NCBI RefSeq assembly: GCF_024170005.1
Contig: NZ_JALJXJ010000005.1
Coordinates: forward strand, 1 to 64,000
From: Azospirillum lipoferum
GTDB lineage: Bacteria; Pseudomonadota; Alphaproteobacteria; Azospirillales; Azospirillaceae
Length of the DNA stretch: 64,000 bases
Direction: 5' to 3'
Of this stretch, positions 1-8,589 are shown in pieces. The notes under the pieces were generated by a model. The model searched no databases. It worked only from the letters and a program-made list of their open reading frames with translations, and was not told the origin of the DNA. A program made the position numbers and the translations under genes. Within the stretch, counting starts at the first letter, position 1, and each line of letters starts with the position of its first letter.

Positions 1-2
1 CC

Positions 3-80
3 ACGGCTCGGAAGCTCCTCGTCACCCTCAACGCGATGATTGCGACGGGCACCGATTACGAACCACCGGAAGCAGCCTGA
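3..80 (+). pseudogene. C-terminal tail of an IS110-family-like transposase
   Basis: The first 80 bases read in one frame as the end of a protein, with ARKLLVTLNAMIATG followed by a short tail and TGA. A basic segment with K-L-L-x-x-L-N-A-M close to the stop is typical of IS110/IS1111 transposase C-termini. Only 25 residues are inside the window, so whether the rest of the gene is intact upstream is unknown. It directly abuts an IS6 fragment on the other strand. Confidence 0.45.
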
Positions 81-104
81 ATACAGTTGCCGGGAAACCC
101 GGAG

Positions 105-433
105 CGGTTCAGTTCACCCGGCTTGGGCCGGCGGCGCTTGAGCGTGGTGGCGAACTCCCGTCCGAAGCACAGACTCCACTCCCGGATGGTCTCGTAGCTG
201 ACCTCAATGCCGCGCGCCGCCAGGATCAGCTCGACCTCGCGCAGGCTCAAGCTGAAACAGGGATACAGCCACACCGCTTCGCTGATGATCTCGGCGTGAA
301 CCGGAGACAGAGCGCCGATCGCCTGCTGGACGATCACGGGCGTGAACTGATGGTGGGCAAGCGAGAGCGGCCAAAATCGGTGAGTAGGCCGTCATAGCCG
401 CCAAGCGCCCATCGCTGATGTGACAATACCCCG
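105..433 (-). mobile_element. IS6-family remnant (N-terminal part of transposase and one end)
   Basis: On the minus strand the region encodes EAVWLYPCFSLSLREVELIL and ARGIEVSYETIREWSLCFG, the N-terminal helix-turn-helix region of IS6-type DDE transposases, and then stops after KRRRPKPG before the catalytic WHLDE motif. On the far side, around 415-433, lies an end resembling the inverted repeat of the other IS6 copies here (core TTGTCACA when read on the minus strand). No complete reading frame exists. It is a decayed copy of a different subtype from the one at 10 kb. Confidence 0.6.
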
Positions 434-467
434 ACGTACCATGCGTGACCGCCTTCTCTAGTACGAC

Positions 468-487
468 AGCACGTTTGACAACGTGCT
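468..487. promoter_or_regulatory. Perfect 20-bp palindrome upstream of GntR gene
   Basis: AGCACGTTTGACAACGTGCT has two perfect 8-base arms around TGAC, 24 bases before the GntR start codon. A TTGACA inside it followed 17 bases later by TATTGG could be a sigma70 promoter, which would put transcription start almost on the ATG. GntR/FCD regulators bind short palindromes and often autoregulate, so an operator is the simplest reading; this is inference. Confidence 0.5.
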
Positions 488-511
488 CAGCATGAGGTAT
501 TGGATACAATT

Positions 512-1150
512 ATGAAATCGGATACACAAGAGACTCAGGCAGACGCGGTTGCGGGAAAAATCCGGGCGCTGATCCTGAACGGGACTTTTCATCCTGGTCA
601 GCCGCTGCGGCAGGAGGCGCTGTCGGAGCAGCTTGGAGTCAGCCGCACACCGTTGCGGCACGCGCTCCAGTCACTTGCCGAGGATGGGTTGGTTGAGATT
701 ACCGGCTACAAGGGCGCGCGGGTCAAAGAACTCGATCAAGGAATGGTCAGCGATCTATTTGACATGCGTCTCTTACTGGAACCGCTTGCCCTCAGATCTG
801 CCCTTCGGCATCACACGAAACTGGATTTTGCCAAAGCCGAGATGGCTTTGGACGCAGCCGACGCCGAACAGGATTTGGCAAAGCTGGCAGAACTAAACTG
901 GGATTTTCATTATGCCCTTTACCGTCCATCGAACCGGCAGACACTGCTGAGGACCATCGAACAACTAAACAAGGCATCGGCTTTCGCGGAGGTGATGGCG
1001 AGTTCCATTGCTGTCCGTTCTGAGAAATCGTCTAGCGAACATCGAAAACTGCTTCAGGCTTGCCAAAATGGCGATGAAGTTGGTGCTGTTTCAATGCTGC
1101 GCGAGCATTTGCAACTTGCCCGCCATGACATACGGAATTGGGAGGAATAG
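512..1150 (+). CDS. GntR-family regulator, FCD subfamily
   Basis: A 212-residue DNA-binding regulator. Residues about 8-70 form the winged helix-turn-helix (GKIRALILNGTFHPGQPLRQ, then EQLGVSRTPLRHALQ), and residues about 80-205 form the all-helical FCD ligand domain with the usual acidic and histidine positions (FDMRLLLEPLALR, NWDFHYALY, SEHRKLLQAC). I chose ATG at 512 because an upstream TTG at 500 leaves no room for a ribosome binding site. The stop codon sits three bases before the M20 hydrolase start, with the hydrolase ribosome binding site inside its last codons, so the two are co-transcribed and the regulator probably senses the hydrolase substrate or product. The ligand is unknown. 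Confidence 0.88.
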   Translation: MKSDTQETQADAVAGKIRALILNGTFHPGQPLRQEALSEQLGVSRTPLRHALQSLAEDGLVEITGYKGARVKELDQGMVSDLFDMRLLLEPLALRSALRHHTKLDFAKAEMALDAADAEQDLAKLAELNWDFHYALYRPSNRQTLLRTIEQLNKASAFAEVMASSIAVRSEKSSSEHRKLLQACQNGDEVGAVSMLREHLQLARHDIRNWEE

Positions 1151-1152
1151 AC

Positions 1153-2316
1153 ATGCCCATCATAAACAGGATCGGCGCGTTTCATGACGAGATGACTCAG
1201 TGGCGGCATCACCTTCATGCCAACCCCGAACTTTCCTACAGGGAAGAAAAAACAGCCCAATTCGTTGCCAAAAAACTGCGCTCTTTTGGGATCGAGGTAA
1301 CCGAGGGTGTGGGCGGTACGGGTGTTGTCGGTGTCCTTTATGGGAACAGGAAAGGCGAGCGCTCCATTGGGCTTCGGGCGGACATGGACGCGCTTGCGAT
1401 CGAAGAGCGCAATGAGTTCACGCACCGTTCGGTGAGCAAAGGCATCATGCACGCTTGCGGGCATGACGGGCACACCGCCATGCTTCTTGGTGCCGCCCGC
1501 TACCTTGCCGAGACCAGACGTTTTGCGGGCCGTGTTGTTTTCATCTTCCAGCCCGCCGAGGAGATGGGGGGTGAAGACGGCGGGTCGGCTCGCATGATCC
1601 GGGAGGGGCTGTTCGAGAAATTCCACTGCGACGAAATTTACGGTGTGCACAATTGGCCGGGCATGGACGTCGGAACCTTCGCCGTGAAAGCGGGACCGAT
1701 GATGGCGTCGGGCGACAGCTTCGAGATCGAGGTTTTTTCCACCGGAATGCATGCAGCCCAGCCGCAGAAAGGAGCTGACGTTGTTCTGACGGCCGGGCAT
1801 ATCCTCGTCGCACTTCAACAGATTTCCGCGCGAAACACCGACCCTCTGGATGCAATTGTCGTGAGTGCAACTCAGATTCATGGCGGTGACGCTTACAATG
1901 TGCTGCCGAATAAAGTCACCATTCGAGGCACTGTGAGAGCCTTTTCTCCCAGCGCGCGCATGGCGGCCGAGCCTGCAGTGCGGCGCATCGCGGAAGGCAT
2001 TGGGATGTCCACCGGCGCACAGTGCAAGGTTTCCTACAGTCAGCAATATCCGACGCTCATCAACGAACAATCCGCTGTTCGATTGGCAGAAGCTGCAGGA
2101 ATGACTGTGTTCAATAAGGTCGAGACGAATCCACCGCAAACAATGATTGTCGAAGATTTTGCTTTTATGCTTCAGGATCGACCTGGATGCTACGGCTGGA
2201 TCGGCAACGGACCAGACGACAATGGGCGCATACTCCACAGCGCATGGTACGATTTCAACGACGAAGCGTTGCCCTTTGGAGCCTCCTACTTTGCCTCACT
2301 GGTTGAAGCGCGGTGA
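1153..2316 (+). CDS. M20D-family amidohydrolase (hippurate hydrolase-like)
   Basis: A 387-residue cytoplasmic metallo-amidohydrolase of the M20D group (hippurate, N-acyl-amino acid and IAA-amino acid hydrolases), which cleave an acyl or aryl group from an amino acid. The metal-binding signature HACGHDGHT lies at residues 99-107, the catalytic glutamate pair in PAEEMGG near 134, and the tail YDFNDEALPFGASYF is the usual family ending, so the protein looks complete. ATG at 1153 follows GGAGGAAT, which overlaps the end of the GntR gene. IS6 debris begins about 14 bases after its stop, so any genes once downstream have been lost. The specific substrate cannot be read from sequence. Confidence 0.85.
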   Translation: MPIINRIGAFHDEMTQWRHHLHANPELSYREEKTAQFVAKKLRSFGIEVTEGVGGTGVVGVLYGNRKGERSIGLRADMDALAIEERNEFTHRSVSKGIMHACGHDGHTAMLLGAARYLAETRRFAGRVVFIFQPAEEMGGEDGGSARMIREGLFEKFHCDEIYGVHNWPGMDVGTFAVKAGPMMASGDSFEIEVFSTGMHAAQPQKGADVVLTAGHILVALQQISARNTDPLDAIVVSATQIHGGDAYNVLPNKVTIRGTVRAFSPSARMAAEPAVRRIAEGIGMSTGAQCKVSYSQQYPTLINEQSAVRLAEAAGMTVFNKVETNPPQTMIVEDFAFMLQDRPGCYGWIGNGPDDNGRILHSAWYDFNDEALPFGASYFASLVEAR

Positions 2317-2329
2317 ACTGCACCAGGCC

Positions 2330-2488
2330 TCCTCGACATCCCGGTAGCTCAGCGTGAAGCGGAAATAGAGCCAGATCGCGTGCCGGATGATCGCGGGCGG
2401 GAACTGATGGCGGACAAACGAGAGCGGCGACATTCGAGGAGGATAATGCCGCGATAGGCGCGCCGCCACCGATCCCGTGACAACGCCG
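2330..2488 (-). mobile_element. Right-end remnant of the IS6-family element
   Basis: About 158 bases match, with few differences, the right end of the complete element at 10074-10883: the start of the transposase reading frame on the minus strand and the terminal inverted repeat (GGCGTTGTCACGG on the minus strand). The rest of the element is missing. It lies between the M20 hydrolase and the taurine operon, in the same orientation as the two longer copies. Confidence 0.75.
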
Positions 2489-2520
2489 CAAGACCCTTTA
2501 CGGCGTCTTAGAGATGTCCG

Positions 2521-3918
2521 TCAGTGGAAAACGCGGGAGAGAGAGTTGTCGATGGCCGCGACGATGCGGTCGATATCCTCGGCCGTGGCGATCAGCGCCG
2601 GGCTGAGGCACAGCGTGTTGTTCAGTCCGGGCAGCGAGCGGTTGGTGGCGCCGATGATGACGCCGTTCGCCATGCAGTCGGCCACCACCGCCTGCACCAG
2701 CCTTTCCTCCGCCGGTTCCTTCGTCGTCCGGTCCTGCACCAGCTCGACGCCGCAGAACAGGCCTTTGCCGCGCACGTCGCCGACGGCACGGTGACGCTCC
2801 GACAGCTCCCATAGGCCGGACATCAGCCGCTCGCCCATCGCCCGGGTGTTGGCGATGAGATCCTCGTCCTCGATGATCCGCATGTTCTCCAGCGCCGCCG
2901 CCGGCCCGGCGACGCAGCCGCCGAAGGTCGAGATGTCACGGAAGAAGGACATCGGATCGGCCGGATCGTCCTTGAACAGCTCGAAGATACGCTCGGTTGT
3001 CACGGTGCAGGAGATCGCGGCATAGCCCGACGCCACGCCCTTCGCCATGGTGACGAAATCCGGCTGCACCCCGTAATGCTGGTAGCCGAACCACGTGCCG
3101 GTACGGCCTACTCCGCACACCACCTCGTCGATGTGCAGAAGCACCTCGTGGCGTCGGCAGATGTCCTGTACCTTCTCCCAATAGCCCTTCGGCGGTGTGA
3201 TGACGCCGCCGCCGGCGGTGATCGGTTCCAGGCAGAGTGCGCCAACCGTGTCCGGCCCCTCGCGCAGGATCACCGCCTCGATGGCATCGGCGGCCAGTTC
3301 ACCGTAATTCTCCACGGCACCGTACTGGCTGCGGTATTCCAGGCAATGCGGCACCTCGACGAAGCCGTCGGGGAAGGGGCCGAACTGCGCGCGCCGCTGC
3401 GCCTGCCCGGCCGCCGCCAGCGTGCCGAGCGTGGTGCCATGATAGTCGCGCTCGCGGTAGAGGATCTTGGATTTGCGACCGCCATGGTGCCGGTGCGCGA
3501 TCTGGCGCACCATCTTGAACACCTTCTCGTTCGCTTCCGAACCGGAGTTCGAATAATAGACCCGGCTCATCCCCGGCATCTTGCCGACCAGCTTCTCGGC
3601 GAAGCGGGCGCCGGCAATCGATCCGGCGGAATTGGCGAAATAGTTGAGTCTCACCAGCTGGTCGCGCACCGCGTCGGCGATGCTGGCCCGGCCATAGCCG
3701 ACATTGACCGTCCACACGCCGCCCGACACGGCGTCGAGATACTCGCGCCCGGCGGCGTCCCACACCCGCATCCCCTTGCCTTCGACGAAGATGCGCGGAT
3801 CGGTCGTCTCGAACCCCTTGTGCTGGGTCAGATGGTGCCAGACATGGGCGCGGTCGGCCTCGATGATGTGGCGGATGTCGTTTGTGCGTGACAGGTCGGT
3901 CCGAAGGACGTCATCCAT
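2521..3918 (-). CDS. Class III aminotransferase, taurine transaminase type
   Basis: A 465-residue pyridoxal-phosphate enzyme of the omega-amino acid transaminase group. NSGSEANEKVFKM (cofactor phosphate contact), HIDEVVCGVGRTG (Asp to the PLP nitrogen) and MAKGVASGYAA (Schiff-base lysine) are all present. Together with TauABC, an IsfD-like reductase and TauR, its likely job is to move the amino group of taurine to pyruvate or 2-oxoglutarate, giving sulfoacetaldehyde (Tpa or Toa activity; I cannot tell which acceptor). ATG at 3918 follows AGGAG. It is the last gene of the minus-strand operon running from tauA. A short hairpin-capable segment follows, then the IS remnant. Confidence 0.82.
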   Translation of the reverse strand: MDDVLRTDLSRTNDIRHIIEADRAHVWHHLTQHKGFETTDPRIFVEGKGMRVWDAAGREYLDAVSGGVWTVNVGYGRASIADAVRDQLVRLNYFANSAGSIAGARFAEKLVGKMPGMSRVYYSNSGSEANEKVFKMVRQIAHRHHGGRKSKILYRERDYHGTTLGTLAAAGQAQRRAQFGPFPDGFVEVPHCLEYRSQYGAVENYGELAADAIEAVILREGPDTVGALCLEPITAGGGVITPPKGYWEKVQDICRRHEVLLHIDEVVCGVGRTGTWFGYQHYGVQPDFVTMAKGVASGYAAISCTVTTERIFELFKDDPADPMSFFRDISTFGGCVAGPAAALENMRIIEDEDLIANTRAMGERLMSGLWELSERHRAVGDVRGKGLFCGVELVQDRTTKEPAEERLVQAVVADCMANGVIIGATNRSLPGLNNTLCLSPALIATAEDIDRIVAAIDNSLSRVFH

Positions 3919-3962
3919 CGGTCATCTCCTAGGGCTGGAAGGCGGTGCCGCTCAGGGCGGGA

Positions 3963-4751
3963 TCAGGCGGGCGTATCGCGGTGGATCTTGAACGGCGCCC
4001 AGGACTGGCTGACCGGCATGATCTCGACGCTGTTGATGTTGACGTGCGGCGGCAGCGAGACCACCCAGCGCACCGTCTCGGCGATGTCGTCGGGCTGAAG
4101 CGGGTTGGCGCCGCCGTAGAGCGCATCATAGGCGGCCTTGTCGCCGCCGGTGCGCACCAGGGTGAATTCGCTTTCCGACAGGCCCGGCTCGATGGAGGTG
4201 ACGCGCACGCCCTGGGCCGATAGGTCACTGCGCAGGCCGAGCGAGAACTGCTTCACGAAGGCCTTGGTGCCGCCATAGACGTTGCCGCCGGGATAGGGCC
4301 AGTTGGAGGCGACCGACGCCAAGTTGACGATCAGCCCGCGCCGGGCGATCAGCCGGTCCAGCAGCAGCCGGGTGATGGTGACCAGCCCGGTGACGTTGGT
4401 GTCGATCATCGTCCGCCACTGTTCCAGGTCGCAGTCCTGCGCCACCCCGGTGCCCAGCGCCAGCCCGGCATTGTTGACCAGGACCGAGATGTCGGTGAAC
4501 GCCTCCGGCAGACTGTCCAAGGCGGCGCGGGTCGCCTCCTCATTCCGGATGTCGAAGCACAGCGGATGGACCACCGACGGCCCGCCCAGCGCCTCCACCA
4601 AGGCATCCAAGCGATCCTGGCGCCGGCCGGTTGCGACGATCCGCCAGCCCTCCGCAACCAGCCGCCGGGCGATGGCGTCGCCGAATCCGGAGGTGGCGCC
4701 GGTGACGATCGCCGTTTTGGCCGTGGTGCTCTTCGGGGCTATTGTCGACAT
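3963..4751 (-). CDS. isfD: Sulfoacetaldehyde reductase-like SDR
   Basis: A 262-residue short-chain dehydrogenase with TGATSGFG nucleotide-binding loop, NNAG, catalytic serine and VYGGTKAF (Tyr-x-x-x-Lys). The ending NSVEIMPVSQSWAPFKIHR is the characteristic tail of the YdfG/IsfD branch. IsfD in Klebsiella and Chromohalobacter reduces sulfoacetaldehyde to isethionate with NADPH during use of taurine as nitrogen source; the placement between a taurine-type transaminase and a TauE/SafE exporter fits that exactly. I prefer ATG at 4751, preceded by AGGAAAG; an in-frame ATG at 4769 overlaps the exporter stop codon but has no ribosome binding site. A generic 3-hydroxy acid dehydrogenase remains possible. 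Confidence 0.72.
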   Translation of the reverse strand: MSTIAPKSTTAKTAIVTGATSGFGDAIARRLVAEGWRIVATGRRQDRLDALVEALGGPSVVHPLCFDIRNEEATRAALDSLPEAFTDISVLVNNAGLALGTGVAQDCDLEQWRTMIDTNVTGLVTITRLLLDRLIARRGLIVNLASVASNWPYPGGNVYGGTKAFVKQFSLGLRSDLSAQGVRVTSIEPGLSESEFTLVRTGGDKAAYDALYGGANPLQPDDIAETVRWVVSLPPHVNINSVEIMPVSQSWAPFKIHRDTPA

Positions 4752-4765
4752 CGTGCAATCTTTCC

Positions 4766-5518
4766 TCATGACGGTGCAAAGCTCAGGCCGAGGGTGACGG
4801 CGGTCTGGATCAGCCCGGCCACCGCCACGGCGAAAAGTCCCCCGGACGCCAGCCGCCGCCAGCCGTCGACGCCGAGGCGGGCGGACAGCAGCCGGCCGGC
4901 GGCGAAGCCGGCCAGCGTCGGTCCCAGATAAGTTGCCAGCAGTCCGACCACGTTGGGGTCGATGGCTCCGACCATGGCGCGGCCGGCGAGGCTGATCGCA
5001 TCGACCGCGCCGAAGAACACCGCCAGCGTCCCCTTGATGGTCCGCCGGTCACGCCCACCCGCCAGCAGCCACGCCGCAATCAACGGTCCGCCGACGGCGA
5101 AGGCGGCCAGCAGCACGCCGACGACGAAGGCGATGGCGCCGCCGATTGCCCGGTGCCCCAGCCAGTGCGGCGGCTTCCGCACCAAGGCGACGCAGGCCGC
5201 CCCGAAGACCGTCACCGCCACCAGCAGCCGCGAGGTCCCGTCGTCGAGGCCGGCGGCGATCAGGCTGCCGCACAGCGCACCGGCGAAGCCCATTGCCAGC
5301 ATCAGCCACGCCACCGCCCAATCGACCGCCCCCTGTTCGCGGTCCAGCAGCAGGAAACAGGTCAGCAGCAGATCGCTGACCAGGATGAAGGGAATGCCGG
5401 CGGCGGGCGACGGCAGGAACAACAGCCCCAGCGCCGCGATCAGGGCATATCCGAACCCCGTCACCCCGCGAAAGGCGGCGGCGAGGAAGGTCACGCCCCC
5501 GAAGAGGATCATGGACAT
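4766..5518 (-). CDS. TauE/SafE-family (TSUP) membrane exporter
   Basis: A 250-residue integral membrane protein with about eight hydrophobic segments and the family's glycine-rich repeats (RGVTGFGYALIAALGLLFLP near the start and AFAVGGPLIAAWLLAGG in the middle). TSUP proteins export sulfite, sulfoacetate or related sulfonates. In this operon, next to an IsfD-type reductase, isethionate is the expected cargo (IsfE role); sulfite export would need a sulfoacetaldehyde acetyltransferase (Xsc), which is absent here. Lies 27 bases after tauC and four bases into a possible upstream start of the reductase. Confidence 0.75.
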   Translation of the reverse strand: MSMILFGGVTFLAAAFRGVTGFGYALIAALGLLFLPSPAAGIPFILVSDLLLTCFLLLDREQGAVDWAVAWLMLAMGFAGALCGSLIAAGLDDGTSRLLVAVTVFGAACVALVRKPPHWLGHRAIGGAIAFVVGVLLAAFAVGGPLIAAWLLAGGRDRRTIKGTLAVFFGAVDAISLAGRAMVGAIDPNVVGLLATYLGPTLAGFAAGRLLSARLGVDGWRRLASGGLFAVAVAGLIQTAVTLGLSFAPS

Positions 5519-5545
5519 CTGGCTTGCGACCTTCCCGGAGCGGCT

Positions 5546-6427
5546 TCAGACCTTGCCCTTCCAGGGCACCAGACGGCGTTCCAGCCAGCGCATGCCGAAC
5601 TCGAACAGGGCGGCGAAGGCGCCGATCACGAAAATCCCCATCAGCACGATGTCGGTGCGCAGGAAGTTGGAGGCGTTCAACACCATCTGCCCGATTCCGG
5701 TGGAGGCGGCGACCATCTCGGCGGCGACCAGCGTCGTCCAGCCCACCCCCATGCCGATCCGCAGGCCGACCAGGATGTCGGGCAATGCCGCGGGCAGCAC
5801 CACATGCACCACCACCTGCCATCGGCTGGCGCCCAGCGCGCGGGCGGCGTTGACCTGGTCGGCCGCCGCCGCCGACACGCCGGCCCGGGCGGCCAGCGCA
5901 ACCGGGGCGAAGCAGGCGAAGAAGATCAGCAGGATCTTCGACGTCTCGCCGATGCCGAACCAGATGATGACCAGCGGCAGATAGGCCAGCGGCGGCAGCG
6001 GCCGGTAGAACTCGATGAAGGGATCGAGTGCGGCGCGCAGGGCCGGGCTGAGCCCGGTCGCCAACCCGACCGGAATGCCGATCAGCGCCGCCAGCAGAAA
6101 GGCGCTGACCACGCGCAGCAGGCTCATGGCGATATGTTCGGTCAGCGGCGCGCCGTCGATCCGCCCGTCCACCGCGTCGAGGAAGGCCTGGAAGACCGTC
6201 CCGATCTTCGGCAGGAACAGCGGCTTCACAACGCCCTGGCTCGTGAGCGCCGCCCACAGGGCCAGCGCCGCCAGGATGGCTGCCAGGCTGATCAGCGCCG
6301 GCTGGGAGTGGAAACCCTGCATCCGGCGGCGCAGCCGGCTCAGCGGCACCAGTCCGGTGGGGATGCCCGTAAGGCCGGTGCCGAGGCGTTTGGTGGATTG
6401 CGGCTGCTCGGTGACGCTGGGTTTCAT
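5546..6427 (-). CDS. tauC: Taurine-type ABC transporter permease
   Basis: A 293-residue inner-membrane permease of the nitrate/sulfonate/taurine group. About six membrane segments follow a basic cytoplasmic N-terminus, and the EAA loop that docks the ATPase is visible as [20 protein letters not shown]. Its ATG overlaps the stop of the ATPase gene by four bases (ATGA), so the two are translationally coupled. Specificity for taurine is inferred from the flanking transaminase, reductase and TauR rather than from the permease itself; alkanesulfonate permeases (SsuC) look alike. Confidence 0.82.
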   Translation of the reverse strand: MKPSVTEQPQSTKRLGTGLTGIPTGLVPLSRLRRRMQGFHSQPALISLAAILAALALWAALTSQGVVKPLFLPKIGTVFQAFLDAVDGRIDGAPLTEHIAMSLLRVVSAFLLAALIGIPVGLATGLSPALRAALDPFIEFYRPLPPLAYLPLVIIWFGIGETSKILLIFFACFAPVALAARAGVSAAAADQVNAARALGASRWQVVVHVVLPAALPDILVGLRIGMGVGWTTLVAAEMVAASTGIGQMVLNASNFLRTDIVLMGIFVIGAFAALFEFGMRWLERRLVPWKGKV

Positions 6428-7248
6428 GCGGCCTCTCCTGTGGTAGCGGCGCTGCCGCTGTCGCTGCGTTCGTGGCCTTGGTCGCTGCGCTCGTGGATGA
6501 AGCCCAGCACCCGCTCGCGCATCGCGATGAAATCGGGGGAGGATTTGACCGACCGCGCATCCTGACCGGCCAGGAAGCGCCGGCTGAAATCCAGCGGGAT
6601 CGTTTCGGCGATCCGGCCGGGGCGCGGGGTCATGATGATCAGCTTGGTCGCCAGGAAGATCGCCTCTTCCACCTCATGAGTGATGAAGAAGGCCATCTTT
6701 TGCGTCTCCGCCCACACCCGCAGGATCAGTTCCTGGATCTGTTCGCGGGTGAAGGCGTCGAGCGCGCCCAGCGGTTCGTCCATCAGCAGCATGCGCGGGT
6801 CGGCCGCCAGCGCGCGGGCGATGCCGACGCGCTGCTGCATGCCGCCGGACAGCTCGTAGATCCGCTTGTCGGCGAAGGACGCCAGCCCGACCAGCTCCAG
6901 CATGCTGCGGGCGCGCCGGCTGCGTTCCGCCTTGCCCATGCCCTGCATCTTCAGGCCGAAGGCGACATTGTCGACCACGCTGAGCCAGGGCATCAGGGCG
7001 TGGTGCTGGAACACCACGCCGCGATCGGCCCCCGGTCCGGTGATCGGCTTGCCGTCCAGCAGGATTTCCCCGTCCGTCGGCGGCAGGAAGCCGGCGATGC
7101 AGGACAGCAGGGTCGTCTTGCCGCAGCCCGACGCGCCGAGCGCCACAACGAATTCCCCCGGTTCGATGGTCAGATCGACCCAGGACAAGGCGACGGTAGC
7201 GCTTTCCCCGCCGCCATACTGGACGCTGACATTGCGGACTTCGAGCAT
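6424..7248 (-). CDS. tauB: Taurine-type ABC transporter ATPase
   Basis: A 274-residue ATP-binding subunit. Walker [10 protein letters not shown] near residue 40, Q-loop [10 protein letters not shown], signature [15 protein letters not shown], Walker [13 protein letters not shown] and switch histidine FITHEVEEA are intact. [12 protein letters not shown] and the TPRPGRI tail are typical of the TauB/SsuB/NrtD branch. The C-terminus carries an imperfect repeat [14 protein letters not shown] of low complexity that is not usual in the family and may be a local duplication. Couples to tauC by ATGA overlap. Confidence 0.85.
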   Translation of the reverse strand: MLEVRNVSVQYGGGESATVALSWVDLTIEPGEFVVALGASGCGKTTLLSCIAGFLPPTDGEILLDGKPITGPGADRGVVFQHHALMPWLSVVDNVAFGLKMQGMGKAERSRRARSMLELVGLASFADKRIYELSGGMQQRVGIARALAADPRMLLMDEPLGALDAFTREQIQELILRVWAETQKMAFFITHEVEEAIFLATKLIIMTPRPGRIAETIPLDFSRRFLAGQDARSVKSSPDFIAMRERVLGFIHERSDQGHERSDSGSAATTGEAA

Positions 7249-7288
7249 GGCTGGTTTCCCGGCTTGAGGGAGGGGAGAGGGTAGTGCG

Positions 7289-8296
7289 TTACTTGGCCGC
7301 CGCCTTGACCACGTCGGCGGTCACGAAGGGGCCGTAGTCGGGGGCCAGTTCGGTGACGCGCCCCTGGCTCTTCAGGAACTCGGCGGTCGATTTCAGCGCC
7401 TCGGCGGCGCCGCCGCCCAGCCACTCCTTGGACGCCTGCTCCTCCAGGGTCGGGAAGCGGTAGGCGGCTAGCCCGTCCGGCACGTCGGCCGGGGCCGCAC
7501 CCGTCCATTTGGCGATGGCGGCGGCCTGCGGCGACGTCGCGGTCCAGCCGGCGCCAGTCTTGGCGTAATCGGCGTCAGCGGCGGCCAGCAGCTTGACGAA
7601 GGTCGTCATGAAGTCGGGGTTGGCAGCCATGAAGGCCTTGGTGGCGACGATGCCGTCGAAAGTCGCCTTGCCCTTCCTGGCGAAATCGCCGGCGCTGGCG
7701 ATGACGGTGCCGTTCTTCTTCGCGGTGGTCAGGACCGGCGCCCAGATGAAGGTGGCGTCGATGTCGCCGCGCTCCCACGCCGCGGCGATTTCCGGCGGAC
7801 GCATGTTCAGCAGCTTGACGTCCTTGCCCGACAGCCCGGCCTCCTGCAGCGCATACATCAGCTGGTAGTGGGAGGTCGAAACGAAAGGCACGGCCACCGT
7901 CTTGCCTTTCAGGTCGGCGATGGACTTGATGCCGCTGCCATTGCGGGCGACCAGCTGTTCGGCATTGGCAATGTCGTCCAGGATCCAGAACAGCGTGATG
8001 GGAAGCCCCTGCGAAGCCGCCGCCGCGATGGGGGAGGAGCCGGCCTCGCCGATGTCGACGTTGCCCGACGACATGGCGCGGATCACGTCGCCGCCGCCGC
8101 CGAACTTCACCCATTTCACGGCATAGCCGGTCTTCTTCTCCAGCTCGCCGCTTTCCATCAGGACGCGGATGGGCGTCATCATGTCCTGATAGGCGAAGGT
8201 GACGGTCTTCTCCGCGGCCACAGCCGGGGCGGAGGCCCCGAACAGCGCGCCGAATGCTACGAAGGCGGTGGCGAGCAGGGTCTTGCTGAAGATCAT
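7289..8296 (-). CDS. tauA: Taurine-type periplasmic binding protein
   Basis: A 335-residue solute-binding protein with a Sec signal peptide (basic MIFSK, hydrophobic core, cleavage near APAVAAEK). The mature part opens with [20 protein letters not shown] and contains the SsuA/THI5-like fold markers [21 protein letters not shown] and [13 protein letters not shown] at 8296 follows GGAG; the reading frame stays open much further upstream but there is no signal peptide there. It is the first gene of the tauA-B-C-exporter-isfD-transaminase operon and diverges from tauR across 293 bases that should hold both promoters. Confidence 0.85.
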   Translation of the reverse strand: MIFSKTLLATAFVAFGALFGASAPAVAAEKTVTFAYQDMMTPIRVLMESGELEKKTGYAVKWVKFGGGGDVIRAMSSGNVDIGEAGSSPIAAAASQGLPITLFWILDDIANAEQLVARNGSGIKSIADLKGKTVAVPFVSTSHYQLMYALQEAGLSGKDVKLLNMRPPEIAAAWERGDIDATFIWAPVLTTAKKNGTVIASAGDFARKGKATFDGIVATKAFMAANPDFMTTFVKLLAAADADYAKTGAGWTATSPQAAAIAKWTGAAPADVPDGLAAYRFPTLEEQASKEWLGGGAAEALKSTAEFLKSQGRVTELAPDYGPFVTADVVKAAAK

Positions 8297-8336
8297 GGCA
8301 GGGTCTCCGTCGAGGCCGGTCAATTCGATGCGGCCA

Positions 8337-8372
8337 TTAGGACCCAGCCACCGTCCCCGCCGAAAGGTCCAG
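8337..8372 (-). promoter_or_regulatory. Candidate TauR operator (direct repeats)
   Basis: Read on the minus strand, CTGGACCTTT (8372-8363) and CTGGGTCCTAA (8347-8337) form an imperfect direct repeat starting 25 bases apart, 41 bases or more upstream of the tauA start. TauR of Rhodobacter capsulatus is reported to need two direct repeats of CTGGAC(C/T)TAA. The match is partial, and the tauA-tauR intergenic region (8297-8589) has no better candidate that I can see. Confidence 0.4.
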
Positions 8373-8589
8373 ATTCCCCTGGTTTGCGGCAGCGACTGGT
8401 CCGGCGCCCGATCCGCTGCCCCATCCCGCGCCATGTGGCGCCCGTTTGGGCAGACGCCCGCCTGACAACCATTCCACCCGCCATATCCGACGCCGTTCGG
8501 CCCTTCAGCCGTCGGCACCCTTCTTGCTTTTCCGCATACCAGGGCAGGTAGCCTCACGCGATGGCCCGGGGAAGAAGGACGGTTGCACC

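Noticed and set aside
5153..6565. A 470-codon plus-strand frame over the taurine permease and exporter
   Set aside because: Antisense to well-supported membrane proteins; composition dominated by Gln, Arg and His, no motif.
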